64,000 nt of DNA from Lateolabrax maculatus (Eukaryota; Chordata; Actinopteri; Acropomatiformes; Lateolabracidae): assembly GCA_031216445.1 (NCBI GenBank), contig CM062212.1, forward strand, positions 5,588,501 to 5,652,500, given 5' to 3'. Of the stretch, positions 48,001 to 60,400 are shown in pieces (within the stretch, counting starts at the first letter, position 1; each line of letters begins with the position of its first letter). A program made the translations under genes and the position numbers. The notes below the pieces were generated by a model. That model was given only the letters and a program-made list of their open reading frames with translations. It searched no databases and had not been told where the DNA came from.

Positions 48001-51000
48001 CTGCATGTGGAGAGGCCACACAAACTAATATACATGCGCAGATAAATTAAATATCCGTCACGCAGACCCGCGTGGGACAGCATAATTTGGGCTTAAAATT
48101 TTGCTTAAACCTGACTGGAATGAAAGCATGAACATATGCATGGGTTTCATGCGTACCCATACTCCCGTATCAGGGTACACCACTATCCTATTTCCCAATG
48201 ACGCTCCAGCAATCCGCACATCACATTTGCTCCCTGGATTGGCACAACCGGGCCACTGTACCTTGACAACAACTGTCTGTATGGCACGTCCGGTCTACTG
48301 TGAACTGGCATGAGTACCAAAACTAAAATGAAACCAAAAGTGGTAATAAAACTAAAAGCCTTGCAAATATTAACACTGTTCTGAAATAGGAGGACCACAT
48401 CATTCCAGATTCAAACGGTGACTCTCAACAAGCAGGATGTGGAGATAAAATAAGAAGGGAGGTCAGTGCCACCACTGGCACCCAGTGAGTTGTATACACA
48501 CAGGTAGTTCACTGCTGTGTGTGTTTGACTGTCGCTGCCCGTGGAGACTTGAGGCCTGGGGTCTGTGTTGGGAAAGCGGATGTGTCTGAGGCAGCAGGAA
48601 GCCCTGCCCTGTCTTTCCCATGGTGCAAGGGAACCAGGAGATTGGTAATAAAACTTATTTCTAGCGATAGCTCTTGGGCTGATACTGATTTAATATCCGC
48701 TCACAATACAGATATTTAAAGTGAAAGTCCAATGTCTATTTTCGACAATATGTAAGAATGTCAGCTGACCTGGGCGTCTTCAGCACGTATCTACCAAACT
48801 TTCGGTGGGTCAAAACCAGTACTGATATTTGTGGCAGCCTACAGCTGCTAAAGATGTGAAATACTAAAAGTTTGGATATGTTAATGTGGTAGATCTGGTC
48901 GAAAAGTGGGACACACAGGCCTGAGGCATGGAAGCTGTCCCCTGAGGCAGGTCTGGGTCATGTAGTGCTGTTCCACACCATTACTGCTGTTCTACAGCTT
49001 CCCGCAGAAAATAAATGCTTTAATGGTTAAACCAAGAAGCAGGCTAAACGGACGCTCAGGACTTTTCATGCACCGTTAAGCTTTCTCTGCAGGGCTTCTA
49101 GTTGGACAGCGGGGAAACTGGGTTATAGTAGACATATGAGGAGCAGGACTAAGGTGACTGCTGGTTGTGCTGCAAAGCTTATCAAGAAATTATCATCAGG
49201 CCCTTGTCATACAAGGGAAAAAAATGGGTTATGTACTATATAATCCATTTTATGATATCAGAACGGATGCAACGATTGGACACAACCAACAACTCTAGAG
49301 ACTCATTTTGTTATTGAGATGTATTTGTATGCACTCCTTGTCATAATTTACCCTCTTTGGTTTTCATGTCAGGTAAATACACATGAAAAAGGGGGATAGA
49401 GCCTAATTTTTTATTGACTAGTTTTAAAATGTGTTTTTTTGGTTGTTCATTCTACTCGTAATACCCCATAACCATAAGCTAAACATATTTTTTTCAATTT
49501 TTCTTTAATGAAAGACTTTTGTAATTATCATACAACATCCCTTGCTAGAACATAATAAACTGAGAACAGATGCGTACATTTTCTTTAATCATCTTTGAGA
49601 TTCCCTGAAAACTTATTTGGAACCTACCAGTGGGAAATTAATCTGATTGTGTTACTGTGTTTACAAATTGATCCAAATTAATCCCAAACATGAAACACAA
49701 AATAACTTATACCCTCAACTTGTATTAGCTAGCTGGGATACATTAATACTCTCAAACTCAAACTCTTCAAAGCAAGTGAAAGGCTTAGAACAAACAAAGA
49801 GACAGGAACAAGACCTACAGCAAGAGCTCAACATATGCAAATGACTTCATCCTTCTGTTGCCCATGGTCTTTTACATTTCTTGCACTAACTAAAAATACT
49901 GGCTGTCATTAAAAGTCACTCTCAGTAACAAGCACTCCCATAAACACATAGGTGTCAAAATAACAAAGCAAGGGGAGTTTGCCCATCCAGTCTACATGTG
50001 TTTTTGTATATTTGGAGACAGCTTATGAATGTGTCCCTCTAGGCATCTTGGAGGCTCTGCATTTGTGGCAGTTTGGGGAAACAAGTTCTTGGTGGGTGTT
50101 TTGCTTTTTAACCAATCCTGTCTCATGGACAACATCTCAAGGCGCAGCAAAGAAGAGAGGTCAGCACACACTTCCATATTGCATTTCTGATTTTTGACAA
50201 TGATGCAGTTCTGTTGGCTTCAGATGTCCAGTTGGAAGCCATGGCACATGTGATGGAAAATGGTGGATTACCCCTTTCCAGTCCCCATGGGATCAGTTAA
50301 AAGTATCTCAGGGTGAGGGTACGATGTGGTGTGGGATGGATGGGCGCATTGGTGTGCTGTCTGCGGTTTAGCCAGTGTTGTACCGGACTGTCATGGTGAA
50401 AAGGAAGCTGAGACTAAAGGTACAGCTCCCAATTTATCAGTCAAACCTCCAGCCTTTACTAATGACTTGAGACAGATGAGCTCTACACAGTCGCCCTCCT
50501 CAGTCTGTCCCCAAAGGTGAGTCTTCAGCTCAGAAGGAAACTTGGAGTAAAACCATTATTGCTGCTTCATGCTGAAAGGAGCAATGGAGTGGTCTGGGCA
50601 TACAGTGTGATTAGGATGCCTCTAGATGCCTCCCTGTGGAGGTATTCTGGGCAAACCGACCAGGAGGAGACCCAGAATATATCCCATCTGAACTGCCAAC
50701 ACCTTGCAGGAGCTGAAGGACAACCAAGGGGTTGAGGAGAAGACTGTCTGTGAAGACCAACATCTTCAAAAAAAACTTAAGTGTAGAAACTCACATTTAA
50801 GTTTGCCCCATCAATTACAAATTGACTAAAGAGTTAACACAAGTCAAAGTGAAGGTGAATGTGAAACATACAACCAGATTACTGTTATTTATAAGGAGGA
50901 GTCTTCATTTCACAAGGAATTTGCTTCAAAACAAAAGAAACTGATCTTTGGAAGCATTTCAGGAACAAACAAAAGACTCCTTTTACATATGTTTCAGCAC

Positions 51001-54000
51001 ATTACCCATAAATCTGTCTTTAACATTTTTTGCTGGTGCACCTGAAATGTGACAAGAAGTGTCCTGCTGGGAAGAAAATGTTATGCGCACTTAAACACAA
51101 ATGCAAAACAATCCTGGGTTTATTCAATACACGCTAAAGGGGGAATAACCTTTGGCAGAATTTCCACCTGGGGAAGAGCTGGATGTTCCCATGGGCTAAT
51201 TTCTTGTGGAAGTACAGGTTTGAGGTTTTACTGCTTTTGTCCCAGTGGTACTATTTTTCACAGGGACCTCTGTTTGGGGTCAGATGTGGAGGAAAGAGGG
51301 CTTAAATGACCTGAGACTTACCTCAGGGCATTATGGTACCCTCGGTAAAACAGGGAGTAGGAACTGGGGTTTTGACACAAGTGTGTGGTATTTCTCTTAC
51401 AGTGCCCCCTGTGAAGCTCAGACATTTATAGCCATTGCCAAGTAGAATAACAGGGCGCCAGTTCCCAAAAAAACAAGGTCTGTTTTGGTTTGACCATCTT
51501 CCCGGTATTGGGCGTCTTTTAGAGATGCCAGAGAATACAGGTATACAAATACCTTGATGGAGAGACTCAAATAGTGGCTACAGATGAAAGGAAACACATA
51601 AAAAAGCAAAAACTGACATATCTTATTTTATTCACTGGATTTTAGTCACACAGCATGAGCATATCGCTTTATTATAAAAAATATATATACTTCACAGTGC
51701 ACCAGAAAGTCCATCAAAAAATGAATTATTACTGCGTTTTTGTGTTGGTTTCTATCTGCTCTGCTTCTCTTGAAAGTTGTACAACATTATCCTGCACGTA
51801 AAAAAAAGCAACGTATTGAGAGCAGATATGAGATTTAGAGTTGTAGAAATAGTATTGGTCACAATTTGTGCAAATCAAGCTCCTTAGCACTCACTCAGAT
51901 AACCAAATTCATCCTCGTTTGCTGATCCCTGAGAGCTGGATCAGATTTAGATTCTTGAGTGACAAGCTCTTCAGATTGCAAAATGTCTCCTGACATGAAC
52001 ATGCAGCTTTTATTTACATTTCAAAGCTATTTCATTGGCAGACATTCTTTAGAGGTGAAGTCTTGGCTATGCAAACCAAACTCCACTCTGTTTTAGGCCT
52101 ATTCTACATCAATGTTTCTAACCCATTCGGAGTAACTTTTATTTGTTAGCCGTTCTGAAAATAATGGTTTTAACAATTCAGCAGCAAGCTGTACCATCTC
52201 TTTGTGCATATGTGTGTGCAAGTGTCTCCAAAAGTAGAGAATAAAATGTGTTTTACCTGTCATGGGTTCGCATGAAGTCCCAGGATTTCTTTGTGCCATT
52301 CTGTGAAAGAATAAGATTAAATAAACAGCATAAGTAAATACAATAAAAACAACACTATTTTAATGAGGTTTGACAACTGAGAGAAACAGGAGTTTATACA
52401 AAGTGTGTATACAGTGTACCACAAATTGTTACTTTTTTGCTGTATGTATTTATGTATGGCAGGATGTCAAATCACCTCTGATTTGCGTAATATGATAACT
52501 GTTGAGGCAATGAGCTGCCCCACAGCAGATGCTTGCTTGGGCAAGTTAAAATAATATCACAAACCACACCCAACCAAAGCATCTGCAGATGAAAAGCAAA
52601 AAAGTACTGTGCCTGTACCAAACATGATAATGTTCAAGTTTATTATTTTTTAACTGTAGTTTAGCAAAACTCATGTGAAGGAAAAAGCAAACTTTAATGG
52701 TTAGAATAATTACTTAAAAAATATCTTAAAGAGTAGCCAAACTTTGCACAATAAATAGTAATATGTGTTTTTCCTCTCTATCAATTATATAATTGAGATC
52801 ACTGTGACCAATAGGGCAAATTTAATACACAACTTACAGAAAACACTAGCAGTAATATGCCCTTTTGTCAGGGTCAAACTGTAAAAGCTTGGGGCTAAAT
52901 GTCAGGAACTTCCTGTGGATCAAAATATGTCTTTTTATTTATCAACCTACATGGACTACTGTGGGTGATTTCTGCGAGTCTAACACACTGATTGTCTCTT
53001 ATGCATCCTCAGTCAGCAAAGAATGTAAATAAATGCCCTGTGGTCACATTACCTTATCATCAACAGGACACGCAGCTGAACACTTCAGTTAATTTCCAGT
53101 GGCGCAATTACAATCAAATCAATCAAACTGCTGAGGCAGGTGTGTGACCAGCACAAAAGAGATATCCAGAAATACTCTGGCATACAAAGATCTCAAATAT
53201 GTTGGCAGTGACACACATATTGTCTGATTGTTGGCTCATCACTTAGTAAGTGTAATGGGACAATGAGGTAAACATCCTGATAGTCTGGTTCATTTTGAGG
53301 TTATTTTTATTCATACCAGGTGACGCGAGGAAGGGTATTTGCCGTTTCCCATAAACATGTGACTCTGTGGGTCACGCTAACTTTGCACTCGTCACCTCTG
53401 TTGTAGAGATTCAAGGAAACAAGGACTCATGCAAAACGCTGTATATCAGGGCGAGCTGCACCAGCCTCCTGCAGCTTTGGAAATAAAAATGGTTTTGAAA
53501 CACAAAAACGTAGCCCTGTGGAATGGTCATTGATGCGAACTGCATGAGGATCTACATCCAAACTTGCTGGCTGATCTGTGTTGTTTAGTGCAAGTCCTCA
53601 TTAGCGTGACCCATAGAGTGAAAATGCCCCCATTTAAAGCTAATCGGTCGATCATCTAAACCTTCCAACAAACAAAGGTAAAGGATAAGTCTGGTGGTTA
53701 AAAATAGTCCTGGACAAATGACTCCTGTTTGAGTAACATTTGATACAAACTACAGTTCACAGCTGTTTTAGGAAATTATTTAGCTTTAAAAAAAAGTATA
53801 CAATTGTGCCTCGTTTTTAAAGATTTACATTTTCGGTAGGAACCAATGGGCTTGGGGCTGAGTGTCGCAGACAGGGTAGGGGAGTTGGAGGGTATTGAGA
53901 GACGGACTAATGGATTGTTGGTTTTGATAATTTGACAATAAAAAACAAATTAAAATATCTCAAACAAGATATCAAATCATCAAAGATGTGTGAATTAAAC

Positions 54001-57000
54001 TGAAATATAAACTAAGCATATTTTATTCTCTCCACATTACATGCTGTATAAATATGGTAAAGTTGGCCTACATTATCGATGCCTAATGAAATATGGCCTT
54101 GATTCCAATTTAGGCGACACTTCCTCTCCAGCCGCACACTCGTACAAACGAACGGATGTCAGCTTCACTAGAACACGCATATTTCAGCTACAACAGATGT
54201 GCCAGATGTGCAAACTTGTGTGCGAGTGTGGTGGTGCAGTTTCAGTAACACCCACGAAATGGGAGGAGGTGAAATGGCACGCTAATTGCACTGATAGGAT
54301 CAGACATAATAAAGCTACTGTTGTAGCAACAGGATTTGAGTTAGGATGTGCCACTGTGCCTGAGATGTATTAAGAGCTCCAGTGTGCAACTTTCCAACTA
54401 AAGGCAAGGTAAAGAAACAAAACAAAAGAAATCTGCTTATACAAAGTGCTCAAAATCATCTCGATAAATGGTCGAACGACCGGTGCATGACCTAACAGGT
54501 CACAGCAACGAGGCCTCAATGTGAAGCCAAGCTAGAATAATGCCGTTCATGCATCATTAACTATTATGTTGTGGTGTGAAATAAGAGCATTAAGCCAAAG
54601 TTTGTGTACATTTAGTTATGGTGTGGCTGTGGTATCACCTTTTTCTACGGTAACAGCTATTGTGTCAGGTCTATGATTGGAGCTTAATGTATAAATATTT
54701 GAACAGTGAGCTGAGAAAATGCTCTCTGAGATCATCTTTACTCTTGACTGCAAACAAGTGACTTGAATCTAAAAAGGAAAATGAAAAATGAAATGAATAA
54801 ACATTATCTTTAAACTTTTGCAAAAGTTTAAGCTTCTGAATCTTTAAAAATGCTTAAAACAACAGACCACTACTTAAAGCAATTGCAATATGCCAATATT
54901 CAATCAATGCGTAACTACAACAAGCTCAGATAGTACTGAAACAATAAGAGACTAACAGAAAACTAATCACCAACAACTTTGATTATTGATTTATCGTTTA
55001 AATCAATCGTCAAGGAAAACTACAAAATATTCACTGTTTTCAGCCTTTCCAATCTGACGAACTGCTGCTTGTTTCTGTCGTCTATCTTACAATGATGTGA
55101 AAGAGAAATAAAATGTCCACATAATCGATCCATATTTTGTTGACATGTTCCATAAATCAACACTGCACTGCAATACTGCAGGAATTATACAGAAAGCCAG
55201 TAACATTGACCTGTCAGAAGCATCGACACTAGGCAAACTCCTCACTGTGGAGTCATGTCAAAGATGCTCTGCCTGCCCTGCAGACAGTCTACTGTTGTAA
55301 TTACTCTTACAAAACCAGTCATGTCAACAAAGTGTGCGAGTGTCTTGCATGCCATCATTCCTCCCTGAGGCCAAGCCAGCCACACCCCGCTCACTTTTCC
55401 TCGGAGAAAGCAAAGCTAGTGTTTGAAGGCGTGTGTGTGATAAATCACTTGTCGTGACTGAGGTGGAGACACACTTCTCGTGGTCTGTTGCTTTGGAACG
55501 CATGTATGAGATGGAGCGTTTTTCCTGTCAGTGAACCTTTAACAGGTAAATTGTGGGTTATTTGCATGGGTAAACGTAGCTGATTAACATAAATGTACAA
55601 TTGTACTGTCCTGCCTCAGAACCCAATCCAAGTTATTAAATACTCAGTACTGTCAAACTGACGTCTATATTTTTCTACATAATATTGCTGCACAGTGCAC
55701 ACTTACTGTATATTGCATTAAACTTTGCATTGAAGCTCGAATAACTAAGATACTAATAGGATACTTTGGGAGCATATAATCATGGAGCCATGTGAATGCA
55801 TTTTTTTGCACAATAGTGAAGCAGTGTACTTCAGTTTTGGGACAATCCATTCTCTCTTTTGCTGACATTGTTGAAGTGGCTGTTTTAATTTAGTTTAGTA
55901 CACAAAAGTAGCTTTGTGGAGGATACAGCACAAACAACACATCAACAACATTTAGAAAACAAATATAAGGTTTGTGGTTCTGAAATTTTAGAGGCAATCA
56001 TCTGCGAAAAATTGGTAAGCACCCATTGACAATTACATAACTCATTCAAAAGCCTATTGACTCTTGCCTGAAAGACGATAAATGATGAAGCCAGCATGTG
56101 AGTGGAGGTTTTTACTGACTTTTAAAAGCTGGCTTAGCTCCAGTGGCTATGCAGCTGCACTTCAGAAGTGAAGCTTCAGGGTTTACACATCACTCTGAAT
56201 GCAGTTTTACCAGTGGCTACTGGTAACAACCAGCTCGTGACACAACTTTGAAGTTACCGGGAGTTGAATTCCTCCTGTTTGGTGGAGGTTAACCACCTAC
56301 TAACCAACACCAACTGAGCACAGAGAGACTTAACCAATATCAACCCTCCATCAAACTACCGGTACCACAATGAGGAAGAAAAGAAAAGTCGACCCCCAAA
56401 TTGTCGAAGTAGCAGAGCGTTACTGGGATTAATGACTCTACTGAATTTCATCTTTTGCAAATTATACTTTTAATATCATGTTAATGCAGTGTTGCGTAGA
56501 AAACAGAAAGTTGCCTCGCTTAACTTTATTTAAACACGATCTGTGCCGGCCGTGGTCAATGTATTTCCACTCTTTTTGAAAATAAAGTTTCATTCTTATG
56601 GGTGAAAAAAACCTTGGCTGGAAGGCCACCTAAGAGCAGATGCAGTGTGAGATTGATTTAGTGCGCTGTCCTTCCAGTGTTAAAAGGGCGAGTTCTGGTG
56701 ACAGCAGATGGTGGAAGGTGTCCCACTTCCAAGAAGTTCTTTCAATTCAGAAAAAGCAAAGGAGAGAAGAAATTGATTGGGGAGGAGGTGAAACAAGCCC
56801 AACAGGAAATTTCAGGATCAAGGAAATGTCGTCTTTGTTTTAATTTTGAAAAACACAAGTACCAACAATAACAGGAAAGTTAGTAAGAAACTAAGAGAGA
56901 GCAACAACCCTCTTAATTATAGTCTACTTGTTTACAGTAATCCTATCACAATTAACTTTGGCAATGATTGATTACACGAATCAAACACTAAAAAGATGAC

Positions 57001-57224
57001 ACGTTTCTTTTCCTGCAACCACATACTGTAAAACTACTCGGCATGAATGCATCACACACACACACACACTCCCTCTTTAGTATCCTGTCACCACTCACAG
57101 ATGGTGGGGTTCCCCTCATTACTCGGGCCACTTGCTGAGAGAAGGGGGGCGGGGAGAGCTGGAATGGCCCAGGGGAGACGGAGAATCATGGCCGACATGG
57201 ATTACGACGAGAGAGAGATTAGCC

Positions 57225-57289
<65 letters not shown>

Positions 57290-57428
57290 CAGGCTACACA
57301 GGACCTTGAAATTAATGTGGTCCCTCTGGCTTTGGGCATCACCAATGACAGACTCCTGTGTGAATGGCTATTGTAAGGAGGGATGTATGGTCTTGATCTT
57401 GTAGGTGCTCAAAGTCTAATAACCATCC

Positions 57429-57461
<33 letters not shown>

Positions 57462-60400
57462 CCTCTGCTCACTACACTACAAAGCTGGCAGCTGCAGCAG
57501 GAAGAAAAAAAAAAATCAACTACCATCCTCAAATATAATAGCACTCTTTGAATCTCAACATGTGCTCTCCAGTTTTTTTTTTTTCTGGTTTTATCTTCAG
57601 TCTCTGTCTTCTCACCAGCCTCAACAAAGGCAGCAGGGCCATCAGACACACATGACAACCAGTGAACTAATGATCAGCAGAGTTCATAAAATGACCTGCA
57701 CCTGCATAAACTGATGAACCAGTAATGAGGAAATGACAGATCTGCGACATTAAAGCAACCTGCTCTGCGGTTCCTCTCCACGAGTGCCAAATCCAGTGTC
57801 AAGGACACACTCTTCAAGTGCGCACCCATGTGACTGTGTCCTCCAGTCAAATCCACAGAAAGCATCTAAACCTCAAATCAAATCAAGTCACTTTACATGC
57901 TCGTGTCCCTCCAATGTAAACTGACTGAGATTTCACTGACTACTTGGAAGAATTGACAATCGCGTATTTCTGATTTAACCTCTCTGAAAAACATTTGTTA
58001 AAATGCTTAGAAATGTTTTCAAATGTGCAGTCAGTGGTGTTCGTGTGTCAGGTATAATGTTTTACCATGTTCACCGTCTTAGTTTAGTGTTTTTTTTTTT
58101 TTTTTATTAATTTCAAGTCAATTAAAAGTAAAATGTCTAGTTTTTATATTCAGACCACTTCAGAAAGTATAAACATGAGTTCTTCTGACTTGTAGTAATT
58201 TTCTGTGAGTGTAACAAAACAACTTAGTATCTTAAGTTTAATAACCTGGTTTTCTTCTGTGAGAACCTTGAACTAACTATTCAACTTAGTTCAGGTAACT
58301 CTGGTTTTTAGGGCAGCAGAGAAATTTATGTTTTAAATTGAACCAGTGTAAGATGTTTTACAGTGTAGTTTCCACTGTTTTTCATTAATTCAGACAAAGA
58401 TGTTCACAGGGTAAAACAAGAACTTCAGTAACTCATTAGTTTTTCCACGCACAGGTAATAAATAAACATGCAGACAATCCTCTGTCCACCTACATAACAT
58501 ACACACACTCTTACACATTAAAGTAATTTTACTGCCACGAAAACTATTCATGTGAGAAAATGTGTGTTTTAAGATCATAATGGATCTCATATTCATTGAA
58601 GGAGTACTTGGGCCACAGGGGCTGTAAGCTACACAAGATAAATAATTCCAGATGAATAATTCAAATCATTATAATGAATAAATGGAAGGTAATTATCCTG
58701 CTCTAAGGAGCAACCCGAGGTTTCAACGTAAGCACGAGACAACAGAGATAAGAGGGGTTTCCCGGAGTCAACAAGGGACAATCACCTGCTTTGTAGAGAG
58801 AGGAGACAAAACACCAGCAAACACTAATGATGAAGAGAGCCTCTTACGCATGACATTATCTACTTTTAGAGTGTGTTTCTGTGTGTGTGTGAATAGGTTT
58901 CGGTTAGTGACCAGTGGCTAAGCTGCAGATGTACAGATGAACATAAAAGGTTTGGGGAAGAGATGCTCCCTCAGTGTGACTGAAAAGCCTTTGTGGGGAG
59001 TCCCGAGCTGCACAGGAGACATGACGAGGATGAAAGGGAGGACAGGACAGAGAGGGAGTCCACCATCATCTCTTTTGTTGTCCATCTGCTGTCTTAGCCG
59101 TTCCACCATTCTCTTGACAAGCTTAACCCCCCCCCCCCCCCCCCCTCTTCTTCTGTCACAGGTGTGAACCCCAAATGGGAAAAAAAAAAAAACTCCTCAC
59201 TGAGCTCCCTTCAACATGAGTGCAGTGGTACTTGAGTTTTTTGCATTACATTGAAAGCAACACTACAAAAGATCACCTTTAATTCATAGATGTACACCAG
59301 TGGCAGTTTCTTTATGTTTTGTCACTTTACATACACTGCTCAAACAATTTAAAAAGTGTGGAACAGTATTTGTTACCAGCCCAGAGTGAACAAAACAGCC
59401 TTCATCTTGTATGTACATGAACTGTACTTCATGAGGTTAGCATGCATCTTCTCGTCTTATCTACAGGGTAAGTAATGCGGATGTCCATGCATTTTCAGAG
59501 TTTAAAGAGTGAGTCACTATCCAGATTTCACATAACAGAAGCCAACTCTATAACCCAGGATCAGAGAAACTGCACAAATATTTTGAAGCCTAAAAATAAA
59601 TTCGTCCTGGACTGCAGCCTGTGTTTGGGTGAGGAAGCGTTTCTCACTCAGCTGGGGACCATCAGGACACACTGTCATCGCACCTTTTTGTTTTAGCAGG
59701 CAGCAAAAAATGGATAGGTGAATTAATGGATAACAACTATACCTGCACCCACAAGCCCTGCAGACCAACAGTGCATGCTGGTATGGATGTGGCAAAGCAG
59801 GTCTACAGGACTACTGAATCTATACAAGAAGCACTGTAAAAGCATGTAATCAGAAAGTTACTTTTAGGCTTCTGAGTGAGCCAATATGATGATAAATCAT
59901 GTGAGTCAATACAAATGTTTAAATGTGTCCATGTCCAACAAAGTGATCAACTAACCTTGTCAAAATAAACATATCACACCACTGTCTCGCCCAGCAAAGG
60001 GCAATAGTTTATGGGTTCATTCAGGCTGAAATGTGTTTGAATCATGTTTAATGTAGGATCCTAACAACGTTTTTGGTCATGTTCAATGCAAATAAAACTC
60101 AGGTAAAACTGAGGTAAAGGTCGTTGTCGCCCACTATTTGTTACTATCTGATAACTATGACATTAGGAGTCTATCTTTTTACACTTTTAACACTTTCTTC
60201 AGTCTAAAAGTGTGGAAGGACTAAACCTAACTTGACAATAAGTGATCAATGACCAAATTTAAAATAACAAAAGGTTGCAGGTTGGATTAGCAGCACAGGA
60301 CAAATCTACACCTTTAAATAACATGACATTCATGTAAATCACTGCAGCTGCGTGCATGTCTCCCTGCAGCCTGTCACCTTATACCCTGGACCCGGACCCT

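Noticed and set aside
57047..57404. Two overlapping 90-109 codon frames on the plus strand
   Set aside because: The Arg-Glu repeats come from the (GA)n microsatellite.
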